NCBI RefSeq assembly: GCF_000341185.1
Contig: NZ_ANBH01000130.1
Location: 1,156 to 65,155 of the forward strand
Length of the DNA stretch: 64,000 nucleotides
Direction of reading: 5' to 3'
Origin: Nocardiopsis chromatogenes YIM 90109
GTDB lineage: Bacteria; Actinomycetota; Actinomycetes; Streptosporangiales; Streptosporangiaceae
Positions within the stretch are counted from its first letter, which is position 1. The number at the start of each line of letters is the position of its first letter. Made by a program: the position numbers and the translations under genes. Under the pieces are notes generated by a model. It had not been told where the DNA came from. It worked only from the letters and a program-made list of their open reading frames with translations, and ran no database searches. Of this stretch, positions 34,418 through 43,902 are shown in pieces.

Positions 34418-37400
34418 ACGTGTGTACGGGCTCGATGCCCATCCCGTCCAACAGTTCCCACAGCGGAATGAGCGCGCCGTCAGGGTCACGGAAGAACCGG
34501 CTGCCGCGAATCCGCTCGAACGTCCACCCGACACGTTCCAACTCCCTCTGGCGCGCCGCGTCCTCCGCCGCGTTGGCCTCATTGTGGAACGCATCACCGT
34601 CGCATTCGACCGCGAGCCTGCGGCTGTGCCCTTCCACCACCAGATCGATACGGAAGGGGCCCGCCTGGTACTGGGGGAGGACGCGGTAGCCCCTCGCCCT
34701 GAGCGCGCAGAACACGCGCTGCTCGAAAAGGCTGTCGAACGGGTCCACCCGTTCGTCCTCCGGCACATGCGCCAGGCCGGTGCCGTCCTGCTGCTCCACC
34801 GGGCGGTCCAGGTAGTCCAGGTAGGACCGGCGCAGGTCCGTCTCCCCCAGGTCGGTCAGGGCGAAGCTGTGGAAGAGCCAGACCTGGTCGCGCGCACGGG
34901 AGGCGGCGACGTTGATGGCCTGCTGAGCGCCCTCGGAACTGTACGGCGCGGCCCTCCTGGGCTCGCCCTCGGAGTCGAACGGTGCGTACACGGCACCGAT
35001 GAAGACGACGTCCCGCTCGTCGCCTTGGAAGGCGGAGGGGGTCCCGACCCGGATCCGCCTGGACACGCGCTCCTCCAGGTCCAGCTCAGCGGCGAGGAGG
35101 TCCTCGATGAGGGCCTGCTGGCGGCCGGACTGCAGCACGATGATCCCCATGGTCCGCCCCGCGTAGACGGGGTCGGCGCAGCACTCGGCGACCTGCCTGA
35201 CCAGCCTGCGCGCTTCATGGGGGTTGGTCTGCCGCTGCCCCTTGCCCTCCAGGCGGCCCTCCGGGACGTGCACGCTGCGCAGCGGCGTGAGGCGGTCGCC
35301 GCCGAACTGGCGGAGCGCCTGCAGCCTGCCCTGGTAGAAGTGCTCATTGGAGAACCCGATGATCTCCGGCATGCACCGGAAGTGCTCCTTGAGCATCAGC
35401 CGCCCGCGCCCTCCGGCCAGGCCCGAGACGATGTCGAACAGGCTCCGGTTCGGGGAGAACAGGTTGCGGCGGGCGGGGGTCAGCGCCCCCAGGTGGCGCT
35501 GCTGCATCGTGAAGACGCTGCCCTGGTCCACCCCGACGTCGGCCGGGCTGACCTGCTTGTCGTCGCCGACCACGACGACCTTCCGGGCGAGCCAGGCCAG
35601 CAGCAGGGCCGTCGGCCCGGACTGGCTGGCCTCGTCCACGACGACCACGTCGAACACGCCCGGCCGTTCCATCGGGATCGTGGAGACGACCTGGAAGAAC
35701 GGCATGATCCAGGCGGGAACGGCGGATGTGCACTCGCGGAGGCTCTCCTGGGCCTGGCGCTGCAGGCGGCCGACGTACTTGCCCGTCCCCTTGCCGATCT
35801 TGTTGACGCTCGTCTGGTACGAGCTGAGCGCGATCTCCTGGGCGTCGTCCAACCGGTCGAGGCACCCGGCCCAGGCGCGCGCCGCGGCCAGCCGCGCCAT
35901 CGTCAGGCGCACCTCGCCGTCGGCCTCGGCCAGCCGGGCGCGGCATTTCTCCTCGGCCCGGGGATCGGTGAGCTCGGCCAGCCTCCTGTTCCACGCCGAC
36001 CAGGCCCAGGCCCGGTCGAAGTCGTCGATACGGCGTTCCCACTCGGGAAGGTGCGGGTCGGCCGCCACGGACTCGGCGAGCGCCGCGTGGCCGGCCGCGA
36101 GCGCGCCGTAGGCCGCCTCATAGTCCGCGACCAGCCGCGCGGCCTCACGCACGCGGGCCATGTCCGCACAGGCGGCCGCGTACGCGTCGGGGTCACCGGA
36201 CTCCAGCGCCTCGCGGGCGCGGGTCAGCGCCTCCGGGACCTCGGAGGCGCGCCCGGACCAGTCCCTCAGGAGAGTGGCGGCCCGCTCCACGCGCTCGCGG
36301 TGGTCCGCCGCACTGTTCTCCGCGTCGACCGCGGCGAGGAGCAGGCCGACCTGATTGACCTGGTCGGCGTCGGCGAGGTCGAGCGAGGCGAGTCCCGGCA
36401 GGCCGGCGCAGGCCTCCGAGAGCGCTCGCCTGGCATCGGCGAGCGCGATGAGCACGTCGAGGTCCCGCTTGGCGTCCCGCAGGCGCGCGATGCGTGCCGG
36501 TGGCCGCTGCCATGCCCGTCCGGCCGCCGTGTCGCCGCCGAGGAGCCCTTCGGCCTCCTGCAGCGCGCGCTCGGCCGTGACGCGGGCCAGCACCGTTGCG
36601 GCGTCGTCGGCGCTCTCCAGCGGGCGCCCGTCGACCCGCACCGACGCGAGGAAGGACGCGTGCTCCTTGGCCAGGCGCGTGCGTCCGAACAGGCCGCGGA
36701 GCTTCCCTCCCGATGCGAGGGCTTCGCTGAGTCGGCTCGCGCTTCCGAGGGCCTCGGCGACGCCGAAGGCGTCGAGGCCGGTGACGAGCGCGTCGCCGAC
36801 ACGCCGCGTCTCCTGGTCGGCGAGACCGACCGCCTTGCGGACCCCCTCTTCCCGCACGGTGATCTCGCTGGAGCGGCCGGCGAGGACGTGCGCCAGCGAC
36901 GGGGCCCAGTGCTCGCCGAGCCGGCGCGCAGTGTCCCGGGCGGCGATGAAGGCGTCCATCGCGGTCCGGATCCGCTCACAGCGCTCGGGGTCCACACCGG
37001 CGAGGAGGTCTCCCAGATCGGCGCCCCCGATCCCCGAGGCCTGGGCGTAGGCCTCGTCTGCGGCGGCGATCGCCTGCGCGGACTCGGCGAACTCCCCCGG
37101 TGACGGGATCCCCGAGGCTTCCGGAACCTCGGCGGCGAGGCGGCGTGCCTCCGGGCCGACGGCGCGCGCCGCGTCCACGAGGGCGCGGAGGGCGTCGGCG
37201 GTCACGGTGGGGTGGTCGGCCGGAACCTGCCCCATCCAGGAGTAGCGCTCCTCCTCGTCGGCGAGGCGGCGCGCGATGGCGGAGAGCCGTCCGCTGTAGT
37301 CGCCGATGGTCCGCGGGTGTTCGTAGGTCTCCTGCTCGCGGATCCCCCGCAGGTCCTTGAGGGCCTGGTCGCGGTCGGTCCGCGCCTTTTCCAGCCGGTC

Positions 37401-38951
37401 CTCCAGCCCGGCGATGTCGCGCCGAGCCTGTCGGGCATCGTGGTCGCCGCGCCGCTCCAGGATCGCCTGGACGGAGGTTTCGAGCTCCTTCTTGGCCTCC
37501 AGGCCGTCGCCGGTGCGGCTGACGGCGAGCGGCCGAATCTCCTCGGGGAGCTTGTCCTTGAGGACCTTCAGCGCGCGCGTGGTCTCGCTGGTGATGAGGA
37601 CCCGCTGCCCCTTCGCGAGCAGGTCGGTGACCAGGTTCGCGATGGTGTGGGTCTTCCCCGTCCCCGGTGGCCCTTGGACGACGACCAGGTCGCTGTCCTG
37701 GAGCCGGGATGCGATCCGGCGCTGTTCGGCGTTTGAGGGCAGGGAGAAGTACAGCCCTTCGTCCGGTGCGCCGCGTTCGGCGGTCGGCTCCCCGGTGTCC
37801 TCCTCCTGCGCGTCCTCCTGGGCAGCGCCCGGGTCCGTCCCTACGAGGCGCTGTACCAGGTCCGTCGCCGCCTCCCCCCTGCCCAGCGCCTCGACGATCC
37901 GCTTGAGGGCGTCCACGCGCCCGCGCTGGGGGCGCTGTCGGAGGATCACGGCGGGTGCGAAGGCCACGACGGGCCCCTCCCCGGCCCCTTCGGCCCCCTT
38001 CGCCGCGCCGCCCGCGGGAGCGGGAGCGGCCGTGGAACGCGAGTACTCGGCCTCGGCAGAGGTCGCGACGGCCCACTCTTCGAGGGCACGGTGCAGGTGG
38101 CCGGCCGCTTCAGCGGCCGGAACCTCCTCGGCTTCCTCAAGGGCCCCCAGCACCCGGCCGCGCGGCTCTTCGCGGAGACGCTGATCGGCCTCCAGCATCT
38201 CCTCTTCGAGCTCGAAGCGGGAGGCCTCGGGGTCGGGCACCAGGTCGATGCGCCCGGACTCGTCCATGGAGGAGACCAGGCGGCGCGCGACCAGGTGGCG
38301 GCGGACCGGGTGCCCGTCGGCCGTCCACGTCAGGTGCCCGACGCCCAGCACCAGCTCGTAGGCGTCCCCATAGTCATGGGCCTCCTGGTGGATCCGGAAC
38401 AGGGCCTCGTAGGCCTTCACGAACGGGGCCTTGGAGCGCTCGTCCTCGGCCCACTCCAGCCACTGCAGGGACCAGCGGGCGTAGGTCTCGCGGACCGTCT
38501 CGTCCGGCGCCTCATCCGGTGCCTCGTCCGGTGCCTCGTCCGGTCCGTCGGATTCGCCTTCCCCGCTGTCCTTGGGTGCGGGGTGCTCCTCCTGTCCAGT
38601 CCATTCCGCACCGGACCCGTGTCCGGGCAGGGGTGTCTCCCGCAGGGGCGGGGCCTCGGTCCGCTCCCAGTCGCGCACCTCCCGGGGGTCGACCCACGGC
38701 TCCAGGGGCACCGGAAGGTCGGGCGGCCGCGTGTGGCGGACCCGGTCGGCTTCGAGCCAGGCATCGCCGTCGTCGGGGTCGACGATCCCGCAGTCGACGG
38801 CACGGGGGCTTCTGGGAAGTTCGTCCAGCCAGAGGACGCGTTCCGCAGAGTCGAGCGTCCTGACCGGACGGCTGCGCAACTCTTCGGACTGGAGAAGGAA
38901 CCGGTAGAGGCTGTGGACGGCATCGGCCCCGGTGGCTTCACGGTCGGTCAC
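34416..38951 (-). CDS. Giant SF1 helicase with C-terminal PD-(D/E)XK nuclease domain
   Basis: About 1,511 residues. The N-terminal 400 residues include the tandem acidic PDEA repeat and unassigned domains. Walker A QGPPGTGKTHT lies near 425, followed by a very long helical insertion (about 480-1080) between the RecA halves. Motif II is VVVDEASQSGP (near 1105), motif III VVGDDKQVSP, then MLKEHFRCMPEI, GTPSAFQGDERDV and NVAASRARDQVWLF. The last 110 residues are a Vsr/MTES_1575-type nuclease: LFEQRVFCALRARGY, FRIDLVVEG, LAVECDGDAFH. Such helicase-nuclease fusions occur in defence islands. Start is uncertain: GTG 38951 follows AAGGAG at long spacing; the frame stays open upstream. Confidence 0.83.
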   Translation of the reverse strand: MTDREATGADAVHSLYRFLLQSEELRSRPVRTLDSAERVLWLDELPRSPRAVDCGIVDPDDGDAWLEADRVRHTRPPDLPVPLEPWVDPREVRDWERTEAPPLRETPLPGHGSGAEWTGQEEHPAPKDSGEGESDGPDEAPDEAPDEAPDETVRETYARWSLQWLEWAEDERSKAPFVKAYEALFRIHQEAHDYGDAYELVLGVGHLTWTADGHPVRRHLVARRLVSSMDESGRIDLVPDPEASRFELEEEMLEADQRLREEPRGRVLGALEEAEEVPAAEAAGHLHRALEEWAVATSAEAEYSRSTAAPAPAGGAAKGAEGAGEGPVVAFAPAVILRQRPQRGRVDALKRIVEALGRGEAATDLVQRLVGTDPGAAQEDAQEEDTGEPTAERGAPDEGLYFSLPSNAEQRRIASRLQDSDLVVVQGPPGTGKTHTIANLVTDLLAKGQRVLITSETTRALKVLKDKLPEEIRPLAVSRTGDGLEAKKELETSVQAILERRGDHDARQARRDIAGLEDRLEKARTDRDQALKDLRGIREQETYEHPRTIGDYSGRLSAIARRLADEEERYSWMGQVPADHPTVTADALRALVDAARAVGPEARRLAAEVPEASGIPSPGEFAESAQAIAAADEAYAQASGIGGADLGDLLAGVDPERCERIRTAMDAFIAARDTARRLGEHWAPSLAHVLAGRSSEITVREEGVRKAVGLADQETRRVGDALVTGLDAFGVAEALGSASRLSEALASGGKLRGLFGRTRLAKEHASFLASVRVDGRPLESADDAATVLARVTAERALQEAEGLLGGDTAAGRAWQRPPARIARLRDAKRDLDVLIALADARRALSEACAGLPGLASLDLADADQVNQVGLLLAAVDAENSAADHRERVERAATLLRDWSGRASEVPEALTRAREALESGDPDAYAAACADMARVREAARLVADYEAAYGALAAGHAALAESVAADPHLPEWERRIDDFDRAWAWSAWNRRLAELTDPRAEEKCRARLAEADGEVRLTMARLAAARAWAGCLDRLDDAQEIALSSYQTSVNKIGKGTGKYVGRLQRQAQESLRECTSAVPAWIMPFFQVVSTIPMERPGVFDVVVVDEASQSGPTALLLAWLARKVVVVGDDKQVSPADVGVDQGSVFTMQQRHLGALTPARRNLFSPNRSLFDIVSGLAGGRGRLMLKEHFRCMPEIIGFSNEHFYQGRLQALRQFGGDRLTPLRSVHVPEGRLEGKGQRQTNPHEARRLVRQVAECCADPVYAGRTMGIIVLQSGRQQALIEDLLAAELDLEERVSRRIRVGTPSAFQGDERDVVFIGAVYAPFDSEGEPRRAAPYSSEGAQQAINVAASRARDQVWLFHSFALTDLGETDLRRSYLDYLDRPVEQQDGTGLAHVPEDERVDPFDSLFEQRVFCALRARGYRVLPQYQAGPFRIDLVVEGHSRRLAVECDGDAFHNEANAAEDAARQRELERVGWTFERIRGSRFFRDPDGALIPLWELLDGMGIEPVHT
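38500..38547. repeat. Four tandem 12-mers inside the helicase-nuclease gene
   Basis: Four near-identical units of the form TCGTCCGGTGCC, encoding the acidic repeat PDEAPDEAPDEAPDE. In-frame and unstable by nature. Confidence 0.8.
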
Positions 38952-39359
38952 GGTCGCGGTGAACTCCTTGTCCTCATGCCCGGCGGCCACCGCTGCGGCC
39001 CACGGTGGAACGCCGCCCGCCTGAGGGAGAGAGGCGGGCACGCCGACCCTACAGAGGCGTGCGGGGCGACCGGGCCGTAACGCGAGTATCGGCGGCCGGT
39101 GACCGGATCCGGTCGCCCCGCGGCGGCACCCCGACGTTTGCCGCAAGGAACTTCGCTCCTCTTTCACCACTCAGCGAACGCGCGTCCTCCTCTGAAGCAG
39201 GGTGCGCAGCCGCCACCCGAGAAAACAGTGAAGCACGCGATTACAGGAATGCGCACATTTCTCACGGCATTCCTTATCCGGCCATGGCGGACTGTTGACG
39301 GTGTGTTCCTCCCGGGGTGTTCTAGTAGGAACGGAGAAATCCCTCCCCTCGGAGATGCG
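38952..39359. other. Divergent promoter region, helicase-nuclease versus type ISP gene
   Basis: About 400 bases. The half next to the methylase gene (from about 39180) is clearly less GC-rich and contains an 8+8 inverted repeat and a TTGACG hexamer at 39295-39300, a possible -35. No protein-like ORF. Confidence 0.5.
39245..39274. promoter_or_regulatory. Inverted repeat before the type ISP restriction-modification gene
   Basis: AGGAATGC, 14 bases, GCATTCCT: a perfect 8-base inverted repeat 86 bases before the ATG and just upstream of a possible -35 hexamer. Candidate operator or short hairpin. Confidence 0.45.
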
Positions 39360-42300
39360 ATGACGGCGTTGCCGAGCGCCCCCTCCCCCGACCGCGCCGG
39401 CCCCCTCCCCGCCGGCGGATACGCCGCGCGCAGACTCGAATCGTTCATCTCAGACGTGGCCGACGCCTGGGGTCGGGGCGGCTTGGAGGAAGAGCAGCTG
39501 CGCACGCCCCTGCTCAGACTCGTGGAAGGGGTCTCCCATGACTTCGGGACGCCGGTGACGGTCTTCGGAGAGGTCCCCCTCAAAGCGCTCGGAGCCCGAC
39601 CCGATTTCGGAGTCGACGCCAAGAACACCGGACGCGACCCCATCAACAGGATCGGCTATATCGAGCTGAAGAAGCCGGACAAGCCCATCCCCCCGAGCGA
39701 CTTCGTGCGCGGACACGACCTCAAGCAGTGGGAGAACCTCAAGAGCCTTCCGAACCTGCTGTACACGAACGGCACCCAATGGTCGCTTTTCCGCTACGGC
39801 GTCCAGCGCGGACACACGGTGGAGACGCCGGCCCTGTTCTCGAAGAAGCGCAGACGGCTTCCGCCCCAGCGTGAACTCGAGGGCCTCCTATGGGACTTCC
39901 TCACCTGGGCACCCGAACAGAACTACACACTCGACCAGCTCATCACCCGTGTCGCACACATGTGCCGACAGCTCCGGGGGGAGATCGTCGATCTCATCGA
40001 GGAGGAGCGCTACAGCGATGGCCCCAAGCCGTTCACCGGCCTGGCCCGGGAGTGGAAGAACCTCCTCTTCCCCGCCATGGAGCCCGGCCCTGAATTCGCC
40101 GACGCTTATGCTCAGGCGGTCACCTTCTCCCTGCTGGTCGCACGGGAATCCGGGGTCGACTTCACCGACAAGAGCACGCGCGAAATCGGCGATCAACTCG
40201 GAAAGCACCACCGTTTCCTAGGGGAAGCGTTCGCCACCCTCACATCCAGCGAGGAGATAGAGAAGAAGACCCTTCTGCCCACTCTCATCCGCATCCTCCA
40301 GCCACTCGACTGGGACACGGTGATGCGAGGGGAGGAGCACGCTTACTCCGACCTCTACGAGACCTTCCTCTCCCGCTATGACCAGGAGTTGCGGAAGGAG
40401 ACCGGCTCGTACTACACCCCGGAGCCCGTGGCCTCCTATATGGCGGGGTTCGTCGACTCGGTCCTCAAGGAGAGAATGGGGATACGGACCGGGCTCGCGG
40501 ACAGGAGTGTCACGACGATCGACCCTGCCATGGGGACGGGGACCTTCCTTTCAGCGGTCACGAGGCGGGCAGCGACGACTCTCCTCGATGAATCCGGTCC
40601 CGTCCAGACGCGGCACCGGCTGAGGGAGATGTACGAGTCCCGTCTGATCGGGTTCGAGCCCAGCGCCTCACCCTTCGCGGTCGCCGAGCTCCGGCTGCAC
40701 CAGCAGCTCCAGGACGTGTACGGAGCCGAGGTCCCCACGGAGCATCAGCGCTTTCTGGTCGATACTCTCGACGACCCCTGCCTGGCGATTCCGGCGTACG
40801 GCCTCCGCTATGAGGAGATCCTGAATTTCCGCAGGAGAGCGAACGAGACGAAGCGCACCACACGTATCCAGGTCGCCATCGGAAACCCTCCCTACATCGA
40901 CCATGCCACCAAGAGGGCGCCCGCCCCTTGGATCGCCAGAAGGAGAGTCGACCCCGCAACAGACCCGTTGACCGACCGCCCGTCCCTCGACGAGTTCAGA
41001 GAGCCGGGAATGGGGAGGTTCGAACACAAACTCCATCACACAGGTGTGTACTTCTGGCGTTGGGCCACATGGAAGCTGTTCGACGCCCACCCCGACCAGC
41101 CCGCCGGCATCATCGCCTTCGTCAGTACGTCCGCCTTCCTAACAGGCGACGTCTTCATGGGGATGCGGCGATACCTGCGCGCGACCACGGACGAAGGGTG
41201 GATCGTCGACCTGTCCCCAGAAGGCCACCAGGCTCCGGTGCCGACCCGGGTCTTCCAAGGTGTGCAGCACCCAATCTGCATCGCCGTGTTCGCCCGGTAC
41301 GGGGAACCCAACCCCGACCGCCCGGCAAAGGTCTGGTACACGTCGCTCGAAGGGCTCAAGGAACAGAAGTTCACCGCCCTGTCCTCCGACACTGCCCTGT
41401 GCCTTGACGGCGCGGCCTTCTCCCCGACCGAGAGTGAAGCGACGGCAGCGTTCCTTCCTGCATCCCCCGCAGCCGCCTCCTGGAAGTCGCTTCCCTCATT
41501 CGGCGACCTGTTCCCCTGGCACGCATCCGGCGTCAAAGCAAACCGCACCTGGGTCATCGCTCCTGAACGGGAGACGCTTCATCGGCGCTGGAGAAGGATG
41601 AAGAGCGCGTCCCCCGAGACGATGGACCGCCTGTTCAAGGCCACTCGCGACCGATCCGCAACAACAAGCGTCGCGGGAATGCCCTCCATAGCCCACGATC
41701 ACCGTGAGCCTGAGTGCGCCGAGTTCGCCTACCGCGCGTTCGACCGTGAGTTCATCATCAGCGATCCCCGGTTCGTGGACCGCCACCGCCCTCAGCTCTG
41801 GCTAGCCCATGGTGGGAGACAGGTCTATGCAGTAGAACAGCACTCTCTCCCACTGGCTTCGGGGCCGGGGCTCCTCTTTTCCTCCCTCATTCCAGACCAG
41901 CACTACTTCAGCGGTCGTGGCGGCCGAGTGCTTGCCCTCCACCGCGACCAGGAGGGAAGGGTGCCCAACACACCGCCCCGCCTGCTCTCGGCATTGGAGT
42001 CGCGGCTGGGGATCACCGTCACGGCCGAGGATCTGATGGCCTACTGCGCCGGAGTGGCGGCTCACCCCGGCTTCGTGGCCCGATTCCAGGAGGGGCTGAA
42101 GGTTCCCGGGGTCCGCATCCCCATGTCGGCCGACCCCGACCTGTGGCGGACCGCGGTCGAGTCAGGGCGGCGGGTCGTCTGGCTGCACACCTACGGAGAG
42201 CGCTTCTGCGACCCGGACGCGGACCGACCGCCAGGTGGCCCGCGCCTTCCCCGCGAGCGGCGCCCCCAGCTCATCGCCGAGATATCGGACGGCCGGGGAG

Positions 42301-42728
42301 GCCTGCCCGACCGTATCTGGCACGACTCCGACACCGGTGACGCAGGAGACCGCCTGCACGTCGGGGAAGGTGCAATCGCTCCCGTCTCGCCGCACGCCTG
42401 GCACTACGACGTGAACGGCATGCGGGTGGTGAAGAAGTGGTTCTCCTCCCGGCAGCGCAATCCACGGGGGAAGCGGAGGGGAACTCCCCTGGACGACATC
42501 CGTCCCGACCGCTGGTCGCCCGACTACACCGACGAACTCGTCGACCTCCTGTCGGTCCTGACACTTCTCGTCGACCTCGAACCCCGACAGGCGCGGCTCC
42601 TCGACGACATCATGGCCGGACCGCTGATCACCGTGGACGACCTCGCCACCGCCGGTGTCCTCCCCTTCGATGAAGGGCACAGGAAGGGGCCGCCTTCGAA
42701 CGAACAGTTGGAGCTTCCCAGCGAGTGA
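39360..42728 (+). CDS. Type ISP/IIG-like restriction-modification enzyme (no helicase part)
   Basis: A 1,122-residue single-chain enzyme. N-terminal nuclease: RPDFGVDAK (Asp near 80) and IGYIELKKPD (E-x-K near 100), the PD-(D/E)XK pattern. Central gamma-type N6-adenine methylase: SYYTPEPVASYM, motif I DPAMGTGTFLSAV (near 388) and motif IV IGNPPYID (near 508). The C-terminal part, with YVFNGMRVVKKW-like HYDVNGMRVVKKWF and SPDYTDELVDLLSVL, matches the type ISP (LlaBIII-like) specificity domain. The helicase of true type ISP enzymes is absent, so it probably works as a type IIG-style enzyme. ATG at 39360 follows GGAG. Confidence 0.85.
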   Translation: MTALPSAPSPDRAGPLPAGGYAARRLESFISDVADAWGRGGLEEEQLRTPLLRLVEGVSHDFGTPVTVFGEVPLKALGARPDFGVDAKNTGRDPINRIGYIELKKPDKPIPPSDFVRGHDLKQWENLKSLPNLLYTNGTQWSLFRYGVQRGHTVETPALFSKKRRRLPPQRELEGLLWDFLTWAPEQNYTLDQLITRVAHMCRQLRGEIVDLIEEERYSDGPKPFTGLAREWKNLLFPAMEPGPEFADAYAQAVTFSLLVARESGVDFTDKSTREIGDQLGKHHRFLGEAFATLTSSEEIEKKTLLPTLIRILQPLDWDTVMRGEEHAYSDLYETFLSRYDQELRKETGSYYTPEPVASYMAGFVDSVLKERMGIRTGLADRSVTTIDPAMGTGTFLSAVTRRAATTLLDESGPVQTRHRLREMYESRLIGFEPSASPFAVAELRLHQQLQDVYGAEVPTEHQRFLVDTLDDPCLAIPAYGLRYEEILNFRRRANETKRTTRIQVAIGNPPYIDHATKRAPAPWIARRRVDPATDPLTDRPSLDEFREPGMGRFEHKLHHTGVYFWRWATWKLFDAHPDQPAGIIAFVSTSAFLTGDVFMGMRRYLRATTDEGWIVDLSPEGHQAPVPTRVFQGVQHPICIAVFARYGEPNPDRPAKVWYTSLEGLKEQKFTALSSDTALCLDGAAFSPTESEATAAFLPASPAAASWKSLPSFGDLFPWHASGVKANRTWVIAPERETLHRRWRRMKSASPETMDRLFKATRDRSATTSVAGMPSIAHDHREPECAEFAYRAFDREFIISDPRFVDRHRPQLWLAHGGRQVYAVEQHSLPLASGPGLLFSSLIPDQHYFSGRGGRVLALHRDQEGRVPNTPPRLLSALESRLGITVTAEDLMAYCAGVAAHPGFVARFQEGLKVPGVRIPMSADPDLWRTAVESGRRVVWLHTYGERFCDPDADRPPGGPRLPRERRPQLIAEISDGRGGLPDRIWHDSDTGDAGDRLHVGEGAIAPVSPHAWHYDVNGMRVVKKWFSSRQRNPRGKRRGTPLDDIRPDRWSPDYTDELVDLLSVLTLLVDLEPRQARLLDDIMAGPLITVDDLATAGVLPFDEGHRKGPPSNEQLELPSE

Positions 42729-42769
42729 ACGGGCCCGGAGACCAGTGGCCCCTCTTTCTCACCCCTTGG

Positions 42770-43804
42770 CTACCGCAGTCGCTCGCCCAGGGCGGCCAGC
42801 CGGCCGTCGATCGCATACGTCAGATCCCGGAACTCCGATCTGCACTTTTCGACCAGGCCCTGCATGCTCCCCATCGCACCACCGGCCGTTCTCAAGTCGA
42901 ACATCGGCTTCCGGGCGTCGTGCGCGAGCGGCATGAGACTCCGGTACTGGCGAATTGTGGCGATCTCATGGTCTCCGCCGCCCTCGATACCGCTTTCTTC
43001 CAGGACGAATCGCTCGTACACCATGGGGATGCGGTCCAGCCACCGCTTGTAGGCGCCGACCGGGCGATCCAGGCGGAATCCTGGCTGCATGATCACGTAC
43101 CCGAGGGGACTCATGTTGCCGCTCGGAAGCACCATGTCCTTCGGGGCCTGGTGCACGACGACGCCCTGCCACTTCCTCCTCCACTCCGCGAGCGTCGGTC
43201 CCAGGTTCCGCAGCCCGCGCAGGGAGAAGAGGTCGGCGGCGAGCGGCATCAGCACGGTGTCCGAGGACAGGAGGGCCGCTCGGTTGATCGCCCCCAGGTT
43301 CGGGCCGACATCGATGAGCACGACGTCCGGGTCGACCACCCGCCGCGCGTTCTGGATGAAACGGTAGAAAGCGGTCGTCGCGCGGACGGCCTTGGCGTTC
43401 CCGGCAAGGGTGTTGCCCCAGGCCTGGGACAGTTCATCTTCGAACCGGCTGAGTTCGAGGTCACCGGGAAGGAGCCACAGCCCTTCGACCACTTGCGCCG
43501 GCTCGATGAGCTCCACATCACCGGTCCCCTCGACGATCGGCTGCACGGCCTGCGCGATCGTCTTGGTCTCTGGAGACAGCAGCGTGAACATCGCCTCCTG
43601 CCGGGGACCGAAGGGAAGGTCCGTCTCGTCCCACAGGAAGGCCAGGTCGTCCTCGTCCAGGAACGCCGAGGTGAGGTTGGACTGCGGGTCCAGATCCACC
43701 GCCAATACGCGCTTCCCCAGGCGCTGGTACATGTGGGCGAGGTGGTAGGCCAGCGTCGTCTTTCCGTCGCCGCCCTTGTTGTTGAACAGCGCGATCGATG
43801 TCAC
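42770..43804 (-). CDS. ParA/MinD-like ATPase (AAA_31)
   Basis: A 344-residue P-loop ATPase. Deviant Walker A FNNKGGDGKTTLAYHLAHMY is at residues 7-26, with LAVDLDPQSNLT (A-prime) and VLIDVGPNLGAINRAALLSS (Walker B region). Typical ParA dimers are driven by ATP to partition DNA or position proteins. Residues 55-110 and 230-300 are insertions compared with a minimal ParA. There is no ParB gene nearby. GTG at 43804 follows GAGGAG and overlaps the stop of a 33-residue ORF, which in turn overlaps the HATPase gene, so all three are translated in series. It converges with the methylase gene, 41 bases apart. Confidence 0.88.
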   Translation of the reverse strand: MTSIALFNNKGGDGKTTLAYHLAHMYQRLGKRVLAVDLDPQSNLTSAFLDEDDLAFLWDETDLPFGPRQEAMFTLLSPETKTIAQAVQPIVEGTGDVELIEPAQVVEGLWLLPGDLELSRFEDELSQAWGNTLAGNAKAVRATTAFYRFIQNARRVVDPDVVLIDVGPNLGAINRAALLSSDTVLMPLAADLFSLRGLRNLGPTLAEWRRKWQGVVVHQAPKDMVLPSGNMSPLGYVIMQPGFRLDRPVGAYKRWLDRIPMVYERFVLEESGIEGGGDHEIATIRQYRSLMPLAHDARKPMFDLRTAGGAMGSMQGLVEKCRSEFRDLTYAIDGRLAALGERLR

Positions 43805-43902
43805 TGGACTCTCCTCATCACCACGACCCACGAACTCTCGTCCACGGTGAACTCGGGCGGCGGGTTCCCGTTCTTCTCCACGAGGCCTCCCCCCGGCTTC
43901 AC
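43801..43902 (-). CDS. 33-residue ORF wedged between HATPase and ParA-like genes
   Basis: GTG start at 43902 overlaps the HATPase stop (GTGA), and its own TGA overlaps the ParA-like GTG (GTGA). The peptide runs MKPGGGLVEKNGNPPP then EFTVDESSWVVVMRRVQ. It is not recognised. Four-base overlaps on both sides are the pattern of real, translationally coupled genes, and the sequence is less Arg/Pro-dominated than noise frames here. It could be a coupling peptide, a partner of either protein, or a purely translational relay. Confidence 0.6.
   Translation of the reverse strand: MKPGGGLVEKNGNPPPEFTVDESSWVVVMRRVQ

Noticed and set aside
32087-38547. Tandem repeats in EACC1 and helicase genes as CRISPR or mobile-element traces
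   Set aside because: Short in-frame acidic peptide repeats without spacers or terminal repeats.
39295-39328. TTGACG with TAGTAG as a promoter for the type ISP gene
   Set aside because: Spacing of 22 bases is too long for a normal sigma-70 promoter. Only the hexamer is noted.
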